NCBI GenBank assembly: GCA_021292105.1
Contig: CM037862.1
Coordinates: 35,181,770-35,245,769, forward strand
From: Anadara kagoshimensis
Lineage: Eukaryota; Mollusca; Bivalvia; Arcoida; Arcidae
Length of the DNA stretch: 64,000 bases
Direction of reading: 5' to 3'
Shown: positions 1-10,370 of the stretch, in pieces
Numbering within the stretch: position 1 is the stretch's first letter
Layout: the number at the start of each line of letters is the position of its first letter
The notes under the pieces: generated by a model
Databases searched by the model: none
Told to the model about the DNA's origin: nothing
What the model saw: the letters and a program-made list of their open reading frames with translations, nothing else
Made by a program: the position numbers and the translations under genes

Positions 1-370
1 AACCTTTAATTGACTATACAACAACCTTCAACTGATTAAACGGTATGCAATGACACTCAATACAGAGATGTATGATGGCAACGTAATTCAACCTTTAATT
101 GATTAAACGGTTTGCAATAAGTCCAATACAGAATTGTATGATGGCAACGTAATTCAACCTTCAACTGATTAAACGGCTTAAAATAACTCCAATACAGAAT
201 TGTATGATGACAACGTAATTCAACCTTCAACTGATTAAACGGTATGCAATGACACCCAATACAGAGATGTATGATGGCAACATAATTCAACCTTCAACTG
301 ATTAAACGGCTTGCAATAACTCCAATACAGAATTGTATGATGACAACGTGATTCAACCTTTAATTGACTA
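1..370. repeat. 66-bp minisatellite, array 1
   Basis: Near-identical units recur every 66 bp (ACGTAATTCAACC at 81, 147 and 213, with variants at 279 and 345). Each carries an AACTGATTAAACGG core and an AATACAGAATTGTATGATG segment. Open frames on the - strand here are translations of the repeat, not genes. The same family resumes just after the laccase stop codon at about 46900. Confidence 0.9.
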
Positions 371-383
371 TACAACAACACTT

Positions 384-431
<48 letters not shown>

Positions 432-840
432 GTGGTGTAGAGTAATTCAACTTTGAACTGATAAAACAACACACAGAACAATGTGTTATGATGCAAAAAG
501 TAATTGAACATTCAACTGATTAAACAACGCATGATGTAGTGTTTTGTTGAATGATGACAAGAGTAATTGAACCTTCAACTGGCTACACAGCAATAATATA
601 ACGTGTTCTATGATACAGTATGTTCTTACATGGTAACAGTAACCCAACCTTAACTAACGAAACAATCAATGCAACACTATAGTGTTACCTATGATAGAAA
701 ACGTAACCAAACCTTTAGTTGAATATTCAACAGAAACTAGTGTGTTCTATGATGCTATGATTAAAATGTAGTCCAACCTTAAACTGACTAAACAACAAAA
801 TTACGAGGCGTTTCACTGTGTTATATGATGGTTAAACAAA
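371..840. repeat. (TG)n tract and decayed 66-bp units
   Basis: A pure TG run occupies about 386-424 and ends in TGG variants. It is followed by progressively diverged copies of the 66-bp unit (AATTGAACCTTCAACTG-type cores) to about 840. Around 640-690 the text GTAACCCAACCTTAACTAACG, then CAATGCAACACTA, resembles the last codons and 3' flank of the laccase at 46855-46905. Confidence 0.75.
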
Positions 841-1009
841 TAACTACGGCAGCAAGTCAATAAGTAAACCAGCCTAACTTATTCCTGATTGTCCGACACG
901 GTCGTGGTTTCCGTGCCTTGTGTTTATACATGTTTTATACCTGGATACACAATTGAACGCATATCGAGCCACTCTTTCATAATTCAGATATTGAATATCA
1001 AACATGGCT

Positions 1010-1257
1010 GAGTTGAGTTGAATAATGGTTTAACGTCAAGTCGCCAGCTTAGGACAAAGGTGCAGAAATTTTGTCTGTGCGTTGCGCTGATGGCATTATA
1101 ATTCCGAAAGAACCGTGACTTTCATTTCGTAAACCTCAGTGCTTGGCGAAAAAACAGTCACGACCCACTTCCAAGTCTTGGGTCAGAACCGGCCGGGATC
1201 GAACCCACGACCCCCAACTTACGGAGCGAGCACTCTACCAACTGAGCTACCGCATTG
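1010..1257 (-). mobile_element. tRNA-derived SINE (family 1), reverse orientation
   Basis: Read on the - strand, a tRNA-like head (GCTCAGTTGGTAGAGTGCTC, then a B-box GGTTCGATCCCGG) is followed by a SINE body and a tail of GACGTTAAACCATT/CAACTCAAC type. The sequence AAACATGGCT occurs on both sides and looks like a target-site duplication. The insertion sits exactly at the start codon of the mariner remnant that follows. Family-1 copies or fragments also occur near 4378, 4908, 30530, 39968, 44500, 44937, 48436, 51855, 54740 and 56230. Confidence 0.85.
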
Positions 1258-1261
1258 GTAA

Positions 1262-1900
1262 ACATGGCTAGCGATGAAAGGCATGCTTTACGTCTAAAGT
1301 TGAGTACCGTGCTGTAATTCGGTACTTGTATTAAATTTTAAAAGTTGAAACGGGTAAAGAGTTAGCCGATGTTTATGGTTCTTCCGCATCATCATATAAT
1401 CGGGTTAAATTCTGGGTAGGGGAATCGGTAAAACGTCTTTTGAAATAAAGCCAGGTCTGGACGCCTACTAGAATATGATATGTTACAAAGTTCGGGATTT
1501 GGTATCTGATAGGCGTATTCGGGTGGAAGAAATATCACAGGCATTAGATATTTTACATGGTATCGTTTTCACAATTTTACATGATCGTTTAGATGTGCAA
1601 GTTTTAACAACCCCGATTCTCTTACCGATGAACAAATGGCAACCAGAGCATCAGTTTGTAGCGCCTTGTTAAAAGCTGTTTAGGACACAGATGATTTTCT
1701 TTTGCGTCAGGTGACTGCAACTGAGACTTGGGTTCATTATCTTGAGCCAATAAATATCAACGTCGTCAGTGGGTTAGACCTGGGACCCCGAGGCCAAAGA
1801 ATTTCAATACTTTTTCAGTTCTTGGCTGAAGGCACTTGATCGCCATTGGCCTATGTGTATCATTACACCGGAAAAGGGAGGTGGATCTGAACGGGAAATG
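1262..1900 (+). pseudogene. Mariner-type transposase remnant
   Basis: Three frames read in sequence give a helix-turn-helix start (MASDERHALRLKLSTVL), then DLVSDRRIRVEEISQALDI, a segment with PRLLTDEQ-like spacing, and TATETWVHYLEPIN. The last matches the catalytic-core stretch GDETWxHHYDPE of mariner/SETMAR-type DDD transposases, with the first acidic residue still visible as E. Stops and frameshifts interrupt it, and the C-terminal half is missing or unrecognisable. The paralogue at 48722-49370 shares most of the lesions, so it was dead before the block duplicated. Confidence 0.75.
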
Positions 1901-2359
1901 AGTTAGGCTGGTTACTTATCGACTCGCCTACGTACATACCTGATAAAACCACGCAGTTTGTCATGTGATCATAGTTAAATTAATCAAATCGACCAAATCA
2001 ACAACAAAATTAAATTAGCTTGACTTCACCGCAAATTAATAAATTAACTTTATGAAAGGGATTTTATGACGCTTCTGGTAAAACATGAGCCAATCGCCCG
2101 TTTAAACTCCCTCCTTTCATCGCCATTTTCTATATATTGCCTTCGAGAAGAAATACTTTTTCATCATTCCCTTGACACGTAATTGACCTTTGTTTATTTG
2201 CAATAGTTCAAATACTAGTATCTCATTGTCTGTCAATGCATATTTTGTTACATGTTTTTGTCAGCTTTAAACGTCAAAGAACATGTCATTTTGATTGTAT
2301 ATTTGTAGTTTTTGTTTGTTTTTTTTACTATTTTACAGTATTTTATATTGATATCACAT

Positions 2360-2597
2360 GTGTAGCAAACAATCTTGACCTGTTCGTTTGACCTATAATT
2401 TAAATATTTATCATGAACGAGTTTATTTGTGTATAGGGAAGGCGCACATGATTATATTTTGTAACGCAATGAGTAACACTAAACACGAACACTGCTCATC
2501 ATGTATTGACGGTTAGTCCTAATACTACCCAAGTCATGGGTAGATTCTCCTAATGAAAAGCGGCAAGCGGACAGGTCAATGTTGTTTACCTATATAC
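2360..2597. mobile_element. MITE with GGTAAACAACATTGACCTG ends, first of a pair
   Basis: The left end (GTAGCAAACAATCTTGACCTG) and right end (CAGGTCAATGTTGTTTACC) are inverted repeats. The interior is AT-rich and non-coding, about 240 bp. Copies of the family lie at 2602-2850, 20531-20783, 42290-42528, 49821-50060 and 50070-50312, with an end fragment near 40325. The length, terminal inverted repeats and lack of coding fit a non-autonomous DNA transposon. Its autonomous partner is not visible here. Confidence 0.7.
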
Positions 2598-2601
2598 ATA
2601 T

Positions 2602-2850
2602 GTATAGGTAAACAACATTGACCTGTCTGCTTGACCTTTCATTAGAACTATTCATATAGGAGAATCCACTCAATTCATGGGTAACATTAGGATTCACATT
2701 TAATACATATACACATTGCCCGTGATTAGTGTTGACATCATATCTATAGACGAAATATACACGCCTTATCGCTATTACTTTTTACTCGTCCATAATGAAT
2801 ACATATATTTAATCAAAGGTCAAGCGGACAGGTCAATGTTGTATTTATAC
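2602..2850. mobile_element. MITE of the same family, second of a head-to-head pair
   Basis: It starts with TATAGGTAAACAACATTGACC and ends with GGTCAAGCGGACAGGTCAATG. It abuts the previous copy across ACATATGT, so the junction is a long near-palindrome. A small + frame at 2716-2919 falls inside the element and is not treated as a gene. Confidence 0.7.
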
Positions 2851-3864
2851 ATCACTCCTATATTTTTACATTTTGTATGGTGTTTTACTAAATATATAAA
2901 ATTTAATAACAATATATGATTTTTAACTTTTAATTCTGTTACTTTTACGCCTTTTTGTCGTTAAAACTTGTAATAAAACTACCGTAATTCCACAAATTCA
3001 GTGCACATGGAAAATGCAAAAATGGAGTCGTACTTTCCAACAAACTCACAAAAATTGTCAAAACTTAATACAAATTATACTGACCTAATATAAAACAATA
3101 TTTTTCATTCATAAAAAAGCGAACTTAATTCTGTACATAGAGCAATTTTTTAACTTTTTAACAAAACAACATGACTATGTCAAAATTATCCCTTCTGTAC
3201 CTTCATACTTGGAACAACTATAAACGTTATGTCATAATTGGAATATGCATGATGATCACACCTGGAAAAAACCTGAAAAAATGACCTACCTGACCCTAAA
3301 TGCCCTGATGTAACTTTGAATGAGGCCCAATTGGTGTATAAATTTGATAAAATTTCCAAAATCTTCGCAAAATTTCTCAATGTACAGGAGAACTGAACAA
3401 TAATTTTAATAATGTTTTTAATTAAAAATATAATTTGGTTAGGTCGGTGCATTTGAAATGCATTTTATTGATAGTTTAATGGAAACATTTTCAATTAAAA
3501 GAAATAAATAATAAAAAAAAACATGTGCACCAAATTTATGAAAATACTTAGTAGAACTGTCTCTTGAGAGCCAAATACCCCCATCCCACCCCAACATTTA
3601 ACGTTTTTTCCGCGAGCTCGACCTTTCCGATATACCCTTGGTGCAAGGTCTTTGACCATGAAGATTAATAATGTGAAGTTTTATGACAGTCGTCCAAAGC
3701 AGCTATGATATATGGCTCGTACACGATTTTACACGGACACACAGATTTAGTTCACGTAAGCTAACAGAACAACAAACATGTATGCTTGACAGCATATTCA
3801 TTTTGAAATGAACTACATGTGTGATAATTTAAATAGAGGGGCTTCGATTCGAGTTTAACAACTA
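2851..3864. other. No recognisable gene; part of the duplicated mosaic
   Basis: AT-rich sequence with no recognised coding domain. In the second copy (50413-50697) the corresponding stretch has a 94-residue open frame, but here it is interrupted, and the peptide resembles no family I know. It is probably decayed repeat. Confidence 0.5.
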
Positions 3865-4230
3865 AACTGTTGATGTAAGGATTTTGCAAGCCTAGTTTAA
3901 TTCATATCTCTGAAAATTTTATGGCCATCATCACAATATTGTTGATAAGTATGATGTCTCTGATGTCAAAATTACCATGGATATATGTGACGGCCTATAG
4001 AGACATGTTCCTTTCATTTCCTAATTTCGATTTCTCACGTTGCGGGTACCGGTGTACCTAGCTTAACAGGGGATGCTTACCCTACCGGAGCAACCGGTCT
4101 CAGTCCCCTTGTAGAAGTTTTATCTAAAATTGCAAGTTTCAAACTTTTTAATTTGCGGTTGGACTGCATTGTTGGTGTGATTGTTTACTTTTACTATCGA
4201 CTAGACTGAACAAATGTATAGATACTGTTC
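3865..4230 (+). mobile_element. 3' end of a YIDD-type retroelement
   Basis: It shares a diagnostic tail with the fuller copies at 22500-22830 and 45890-46190: TTTTATGGCCATCATCACA, a degraded KFYDRHH coding end, then AACAGGGGATGCTTACCCT and a GTTCCCTTGTAGAAGTT-like 3' untranslated segment. The reverse transcriptase domain itself is absent, so this is a 5'-truncated insertion. Confidence 0.65.
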
Positions 4231-4377
4231 GTTATAATGGAATGATACTAAAAATGTTCAGTGAAGCCACCGAGTTTTAGAAAGCAATCTCTGAGTGACC
4301 AAGAAGTGTTTCAACCTTAGCATTTAGAGATGTTGTGATCTGTAGGCTGTTGACACTCACAGTTATTTTTGTTTTTG

Positions 4378-4497
4378 TGAAACGTGACTTTTATTTCGTA
4401 ATGCCGAGTGCTAGGGTCAGACCCGATTGGGGATCGAACCCACCATCTCACATTTACGGAGTGAGCACTCTACCAACTGATCAGCTACCGCAGTGAT
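4378..4497 (-). mobile_element. SINE family 1 head fragment
   Basis: On the - strand this reads CACTGCGGTAGCT, then a tRNA-like A-box region and GGTTCGATCCCCAATCGGG, followed by about 60 bp of SINE body. The 3' tail is missing. The A-box stretch has a 3-base insertion (CTGATCAGCTA). Confidence 0.7.
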
Positions 4498-4499
4498 TA

Positions 4500-4531
<32 letters not shown>

Positions 4532-4907
4532 AGATTCTAAAATATTATGATATTCTAAAATTCTATTTTGTAAAATTTGAGTACTATTTTTCCTGTAGAT
4601 TCGTTACAGGAGCAACCGGTCTCAGTTCCCTTGTAGAAGTTTTATCTAAAATTGCCAGTTTCAAACTTTTTAACTTGCGGTTGGACTGCATTGTTGGTGT
4701 GATTTTTTACTTGTACTATCGACTAGACTGAACAAATGTATAGATACTGTTCGTTATAATGAAATGATACTAAAATGTTCAGTGAAGCCACCGAGTTTTA
4801 GAAAGCAATCTCTGAGTGACCAAGAAGTGTTTCAACCTTAGCATTTAGAGATGTCGTGATCTGTAGGCTGTTGCTCTTTGATGACACTCACAGTTATTTT
4901 TGTTTTT

Positions 4908-5024
4908 GTGAAACGTGCCATTCATTTCGTAATGCCTGGTGCTAGGTCAGACCCGACCGGGGATCGAACCCACCACCTCCCATTTACGGAGTGAGCACTC
5001 TACCAACTGAGCTACCGCAGTGGT
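4908..5024 (-). mobile_element. SINE family 1 head fragment (tandem copy)
   Basis: Second copy of the same truncated SINE, carried by the 522-bp tandem duplication. The A-box (TAGCTCAGTTGGTAGAGTG) and B-box (GGTTCGATCCCCGG) are intact on the - strand. Confidence 0.75.
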
Positions 5025-5290
5025 TGCAAAAATAAAAGAAGAAAAGATACACAGGTTCTAATATATTATGATATTCTGAAATTCTATTTTGTAAAATTTT
5101 AGTAATATTTTTCCTGTAGATGCGTTATAAGTATTGCAGTCATAAGGGGACAATATTGACAAAACATATATTCCTTTACACTGGCATGGGGGGGGGGGGG
5201 GTATCCCGAAACAAAACTGTTTTGAATAATTAAGCTAGAAAAAGTAAGGGAACTGTACCCCATGTCAAGAATCTTAAACTCATATACAAG

Positions 5291-5450
5291 TGATCAGTTT
5301 AGGAATGATGGAGGGAACCGGAGTACCCGGATAAACCACAGACCTTCGGCAAGCGAACTGACAAATTTTCTCGCACTAGGTTCTGTTCCGAGACGGATTC
5401 TTGCCAATGTGCTCCGTAAACGTGCGCTTGAGACCGCCCGGTCACCTATG
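5291..5450 (+). repeat. Interspersed repeat with CCTTCGGCAAGCGAACTGAC core
   Basis: Sequence around GGAACCGGAGTACCCGG and CTTCGGCAAGCGAACTGACA recurs at 52230-52385 and, more diverged, at 26830-26950. It is probably the body of a short retroposon. The surrounding open frame is not conserved as protein. Confidence 0.6.
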
Positions 5451-5519
5451 TATATAACAAGTGGGAGTGTCTATATGTCACATTCATATTTTAGAAATTG
5501 GTGTTTTTGTTAGTTTTTT

Positions 5520-6085
5520 AAACACGTTGTTTAATTTTCTGGGTTTATTTATTTATTTTTTTTATTTATTTATTTTTTTTTGCTATTCTCACGCCCTAGG
5601 GCCATAAATAGACCACCACCAAAACGAAATCTGTTGTGCACCACTTTCCCTTATATATCAGTTCACAAAAACTCAAAATATGAAATTTTAAATCGCATTC
5701 CGTGCCTTTTGTCTTGATTTAGACAAACAATATTCACCTGTCCACTTCTAATAAGTACAATTCATACACGAGGATTACATTCAAATCAATTTTTCAATCA
5801 ATCACCTCGTGATGGACAATATATAAAAGAATAAATATATGAATTAATTTGAGATAAATTCATATTTATTAGTCAAAATATAACGTTATAAATTTTAATA
5901 AGATAGGAAATTTTTTTATTACTAAAAATTAACGTATTTATTTCTTATTTATAGTTATTTTTAATTGTTATTTAAGAATAAATATTATTATTCTTTAAAT
6001 ATAACTTTATTGAAATTTATTAAGGTAGGAATCAAACTTTTTAATTTCTAAAATTTAACATATTTATCTTATAATTTTAGCGTAG
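5520..6085. other. AT-rich spacer
   Basis: T-rich tracts (TTTATTTATTTATTTTTTT) to about 5580, then sequence shared with block B to about 5776, then strongly AT-rich DNA. No gene or structured repeat seen. Confidence 0.6.
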
Positions 6086-6244
6086 TTTTATGATGTATAG
6101 TTGCATTGTTGTAAATACCAATACCTTTAGGATAACATTTTCCTATCTGTCTTCCACCCACTACCATTGATTCTATATACGGTTGATTGTTGATTTTTTT
6201 GAATTTTAGATTTATCAAGGTTTTTTAATACCTAGTTATTCAAT

Positions 6245-6602
6245 TTTAAAACAAAGAGTCTTTGATCAATATGCACAAGAATGGATAGCATGTTGTAAAA
6301 ATTCAACAAAACTTAAATATTATTGTATGTTTAAAAATAATTTTTGTTTCTCAAAATATTTAAATGTTGTAACAGATACCAAATATAGAATTTCACTAAC
6401 AAAATTACGTGTTGGTGCACACAGTTTAGCTGTAGAACAAGATAGATATGATGGTAATGCTGTGTCTAATAGAATGTGTAAATTATGTAATATGCAAGTA
6501 CTTGAAGACGAATACCACTTTGTCATGGTTTGTCCAATCTATAGGGATATTAGAATAAAATATTTAGATAATTATTTTTGCCATTGGCCAAACGTAAACG
6601 AA
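6245..6602 (+). pseudogene. LINE reverse-transcriptase polyprotein, C-terminal zinc-knuckle end (copy A)
   Basis: The frame runs through VFDQYAQEWIACC, a KYYCMFKNNFCFSKYLN segment and TKYRISLTKLRVGAH to a Cys-rich end CKLCNMQVLEDEYHFVMVCP, followed by IYRDIRIKYL. The CxxC...EDExHF..xCPxY arrangement is typical of the C-terminal region of many invertebrate non-LTR retrotransposon ORF2 proteins. Endonuclease and RT domains are absent (5' truncation). The frame is broken by the TIR element inserted after 6602. The paralogue at 53759-54109 reads through the same point uninterrupted. Confidence 0.75.
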
Positions 6603-7561
6603 GAGGTATGGCGGGTTTGATTGATTTTGTCCTAAATATGACCGTTTTGGTTTTTGAAAAAAAAAGTCTAAATATTCTTGCACTTAATTTATAAAGCAGC
6701 AGTATTTTATTTGGACTTTCATATTTTGCTCATACAAAGGTATATTTTGTTGGTATTTTTTTAATAAGCTCATCTTTGTGCTCTATTATGCTAAAAAAAT
6801 GAAAAATGAGGGGGTTTTCCCGTCTTTGATAATTATTTTCAAAGTGTTCTCCTCGGAAGACTATTTTTTATGTTATTGTTTCTGAAAATATTTTCAAAAT
6901 GCAATCATAACGAGTTTTCAAAAAATTGGTCCTCTTAGGAGAAAATAGTCAATTTTTGAAAATTAGGGGAAATTAAAACTGATCACTGCACATATAACTG
7001 ATGTTGCATTTTAACTCTGCTGGCACTTACTGCTGTGGTTAGCTCAGTCGGTAGCGAGGACGCTTTGCAACCTGTACGGCATGGGTTCAAATCCCACCCG
7101 GGTACCTTTTAATTTATTCTTCTACTTACTTTTTATTTTCATCTTTATAAAATACTATTGTTAGATTTTTCTTTTACAAATATTAGTTTTTAAAAATGAG
7201 CATTATCTTCTTTTAAAACACGACTAGCAGATCAAGCCAGGTTACATTTTCATACAATAAATCTACGCACATCACCCGTGAATTCTTAGTGAAGCGTGAT
7301 GTAAGTTAATACTTATTGTTCAAGTGGTTCTGTTTATTGTATAAAGATGAAAAATGAAGATTATGCGGATGTTAAGGTTTGTTAAATATCTTCGGCTCTT
7401 CAAAGAAAAACAAGTTTACACAAACAAAGTGCTTGTTTTTCATAGACCTGGTCTAATTATAGAACGCGAAATCCTCAGGTGTTTAAAAATACAGCGTTAC
7501 GTCATTCATCCATTCAAGCAGGGGGCAATGTAAAAAGCGTCTATCAAACCCGCCATACCCC
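6603..7561. mobile_element. TIR element (about 960 bp) nested in the LINE 3' end
   Basis: The left end GGTATGGCGGGTTTGATTGA and right end CTATCAAACCCGCCATACC are inverted repeats of at least 17 bp. Block B at about 54045 is the matching empty site (coding continues from NVNK into FSILMSGNLSK), which defines the insertion. No transposase is visible, and no clear target-site duplication can be read. It contains a tRNA-like sequence at 7032-7106. Confidence 0.8.
7032..7106 (+). tRNA. tRNA-like sequence inside the TIR element (probably pseudo)
   Basis: GCTGTGGTTAGCTCAGTCGG matches a D-arm/A-box, and TGGGTTCAAATCCCA forms a perfect T-arm with B-box. The anticodon arm does not fold cleanly (an anticodon cannot be assigned with confidence) and the acceptor strands pair poorly. 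It is most likely a tRNA-derived pol III promoter or tRNA relic, not a working tRNA. Confidence 0.5.
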
Positions 7562-7813
7562 TTTTCTATTCTTATGTCGGGTAATTTAAGTAAAAGAAAA
7601 CTGGTCAGATTTGCTAAATATTTATATATTCATTAAAGGGCGTGAAAGTTTATTATAATCAACTGTGGTATTTCATAATTATTTATTGTACATGTACTAT
7701 TTTCTATTGTTTCGAAATATCATTGTCATAATGTGTCATGCCATCTTTAAATTTTTGTATTAATGCTATAAGTATATTGTATACTTTATGCAAATAACTA
7801 CTTACTTACTTAC

Positions 7814-7855
<42 letters not shown>

Positions 7856-7857
7856 GT
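7562..7857 (+). mobile_element. LINE 3' end and (TTAC)n tail (copy A)
   Basis: It resumes the LINE after the nested element (FSILMSGNLSKRK frame). A 3' untranslated region with TGTCATAATGTGTCATGCC and TATACTTTATGCAAAT follows, then a TTAC tetranucleotide run from about 7797 to 7857. The same terminus with the same simple-repeat tail occurs at 12356-12512 and 54110-54328, which marks it as the element's true 3' end. Confidence 0.8.
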
Positions 7858-7934
7858 CACGAAAAATCTTGAAATAGCATTTAATCACTTCTTCACCTTC
7901 CGTTCATTCACTTACAGTACAGGCCCGTCATAGT

Positions 7935-8720
7935 TTTCGAGATAATGAACCTTTTTGGTATTGTTTTGCAACCGTGACCTTGACCTTTTGACCCAAGACC
8001 TTTTTCTATACATCAAAATGATCGTTGTATCAATACCTACATTATTCTAATATACATGTCTATATAAAAAGTTTATAGTTTTCGAGATAATTAACGATTT
8101 TGGTATTGTTTTGCTACTGTGACCTTGACCTTTGGACCTATGACCTTTATCTATACATAAAAATGACCGTTACATCAATTTCAACAATATTCTAATATAC
8201 ATGTTTATATAAAAAGTTAATAGTTTTCGAGATAATTAACCATTTTGGTACTGATTTGCTACTGTGACCTTGACCTATGGACCCATGACCTTTTTCTTTA
8301 CGTCAAAGTTATTGCTGTATCAATGCCTACAACATTCTAATATAGATGCCTATACAAAAAGTTTATAGTTTTCGAGATAATTAACCATTTCTGTATTGTT
8401 TGGCATTTGTGACCTTGACCTTTGACCCATAACCTTTTTCTATACATCAAAATGATTGCTGTATCAATACCTACAACATTCTAATATAGATGCTTATACA
8501 AAAAGTTCATAGTTTTCAAGATAATGAACCATTTCAGTTTTCTTTCGCATCTGTGACCTTGACCTTTGAACCAATGACCTTAATCTATATATCAAAATAA
8601 TCATTACATCAATACCAACAATACTCTAATATACATGCCTATATAAAAAGTTTATAGTTTTCGAGATAATAAATAATATACGAAAGGTAAAAAATTAGGT
8701 CATGACCTTCATAATTGACT
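7935..8720. repeat. 145-bp tandem array with repeated TGACCT half-sites (unit A)
   Basis: GTGACCTTGACC recurs at 7973, 8119, 8264, 8409 and 8553, spacings of 144-146 bp. Units share ATAGTTTTCGAGATAAT and CATTCTAATATACATGCC. Each unit has two to four TGACCT/TGACCC hexamers in direct repeat. There is no open frame across the array. The larger homologue is at 12590-13690. Confidence 0.9.
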
Positions 8721-9215
8721 TGACTTTATTTTGAAGGTAATTACAATAATATGTCAAAACTGAAAACTCCCATGTCATTATCTGGTCTTATAGTCAAGTA
8801 TAACAATTTAAAAATATTTTACGATTTTTGCAAAATTAAACGCAAAAACGCGTAACCTATTTTTAAACCAAATTTTATGAAATGAACAAACTTAAAGAAT
8901 AAGACTATGTAGAATCCAAATATCACATCAGTTTTTGCCTCCAATGAGTGGTTTAAGAGAGGAAGATTTTTTAAGGTTTTGTCTATTTTTAGTAACAGCG
9001 GCCATGTGAACCATGCCATAAGCTCACATGGCCATCTTGGATATTCGATCGCCATGATTTGAACAAACTATAGTTAGACTCTGTCAAGGACCTTCCTTGG
9101 CAAATTTGGTTTCAGTTGGCCCAGTAGATTCGGAGGGGAAGATTAAAGTTTACTGACGCACGCACGCACGCCTCGCCATGCATAAGCTCGCGTGGCCTTT
9201 GGCCAGATGAACCCT
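8721..9215 (-). repeat. Interspersed repeat with ATGGCGATCGAATATCCAAG segment
   Basis: On the - strand: GGCCACGCGAGCTTATGC, a GTGCGTGCGTCAGT run, ACTACTGGGCC-type text (CTACTGGGCCAACTGAAACC), then AACTATAGTTTGTTCAAATC. Copies occur in all three triplication units (8721, 13690, 16775). A 78-residue open frame (8819-9055) is carried in all three, but copy number alone explains its persistence, so I do not call it a gene. Confidence 0.6.
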
Positions 9216-10354
9216 GGTTTGTTTCGACATTAAGCAAACTAGTCCCTAGGACATCTAGATTAGGGCCACCCCCATATGGGACTAACATGGGCTTGTTATT
9301 ACTGTCAAGTTTGGGTGAGCAAAGTGACCTGTATGTTAGTTCATCTAAACTATTAACCGATGCCCCAATTAACAAATTGCACTGCTTGTTGTTCAAGTTA
9401 ACATTGACTTTGAGAGTTTTCTCGTCAACGACATTGACCCTATACTTATCGACACCGATCTTATAACAGTAATCTTTATCTGAAAAATCACTAGAATCTG
9501 GATTTTCTTGTGTAACATTTTTAACCGGGAAACTGCTCGGCTTCGAGTCGGAATCCGCTAACCGTTTGCGACACATGGCCTTGTAATGACCTTGTTTCTT
9601 GCAGTAATGACACGTTTTGTCCTTAGCGGGACACTCGTTTTCGTGTGAAAACTTGCCTCCGCAATTACGACATTGACGCGTATTTTCGCGAGTAGGGGGC
9701 AAAGACTGACCTTTACCTCGACGTTGTGTACCACGACCACTACCGCGATATCTTGATTATCACGCGAAGGGCCACCTGAGGTGTTACCTGTGAGCTATTG
9801 TAATTACATTGACATATTCATGTCCCTCCATCTTTTGTGCTCGTTGGTCCAAAATTTCTAATGATCTTCCAAGGCTCAAAATGTCATTTAACGTTTTGTC
9901 TTGTTCACGTAGAGCTCTCCTACGTTATCTATTTGACCTACAACATTGTATCACTTGTGAAAGGATTTCGCTCTGACATCGTGAAAATTGCATAGTTTCG
10001 CCTTTCGCCTGAGTTCGGTAACATACTCATCTAAAGTCTGAGACTCGCTCTGCTTGTAGTTTCTAAATGTGTAGATTTCCATTTGTGTATTTTTTCGTGG
10101 CGAAAAACAAACGACCAAGACCTTTTTGGTAGCAGGGTAATCGGTTGCAGTTTCTCCTTTCTCAGCCTCATAAATGTCATAGACCCGTTCTCCTGCGTAG
10201 TGTAATAATAATGCAAGTTTTCTGTCGCCATCATCTCCGCCAAGTCCCAAGCCGACAAACAAAAGTTCAAGCGATTTACCCATTTTTCCCACTTCGGGCC
10301 TGCATCTGATTTATCAGCATAGTCGAAAGCTGCAAAATATGGTAAGTGTTCCAT
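9196..10354 (-). pseudogene. LTR-retrotransposon gag-protease remnant (unit A)
   Basis: From its start at 10354 the - strand encodes MEHLPYFAAFDYADKSDAG and a capsid-like WEKWVNRLN...LLLHYAGERVYDIYEAE region typical of Ty3/gypsy-like Gag. After frameshifts, a nucleocapsid segment follows with two zinc knuckles: CRNCGGKFSHENEC (Cx2Cx5Hx3C) and CHYCKKQGHYKAMC (canonical Cx2Cx4Hx4C). A retropepsin-like stretch reads CNLLIGASVNSLDE where DTGAS is expected, so the catalytic Asp is lost. No reverse transcriptase or integrase follows. The coding ends in the adjacent interspersed repeat. It is non-functional by these criteria. Confidence 0.8.
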
Positions 10355-10370
10355 TTTCTCGTCGCCAAGA

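Larger units (their letters stand above)
4091..5110. repeat. 522-bp tandem duplication, present only in block A
   Basis: CAACCGGTCTCAGT recurs at 4091 and 4613, and the sequences after each run in parallel for about 500 bp, including a SINE head in each. Block B (from about 51558) has only one copy, so the duplication arose after the blocks separated. A pure A run of about 30 bases (4501-4530) ends the first SINE fragment. Confidence 0.8.
917..5776. repeat. Repeat mosaic, copy A (paralogous to 48341-52709)
   Basis: This block aligns almost continuously with 48341-52709: same order of SINE, mariner remnant, MITE pair, retroelement 3' end, SINE head and terminal CCGGAGTACCCGG repeat. Differences are scattered substitutions, small indels, and one extra 522-bp tandem copy in this block. 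At its right edge (ACACGAGGATT) the two copies diverge and then rejoin in a LINE 3' end. The block holds no host gene that I can recognise. Confidence 0.85.

Noticed and set aside
8819-9055. 78-residue open frame kept in all three triplication units
   Set aside because: The units are recent duplicates, so conservation of the frame carries little information. It lies in an interspersed repeat and has no recognisable domain.
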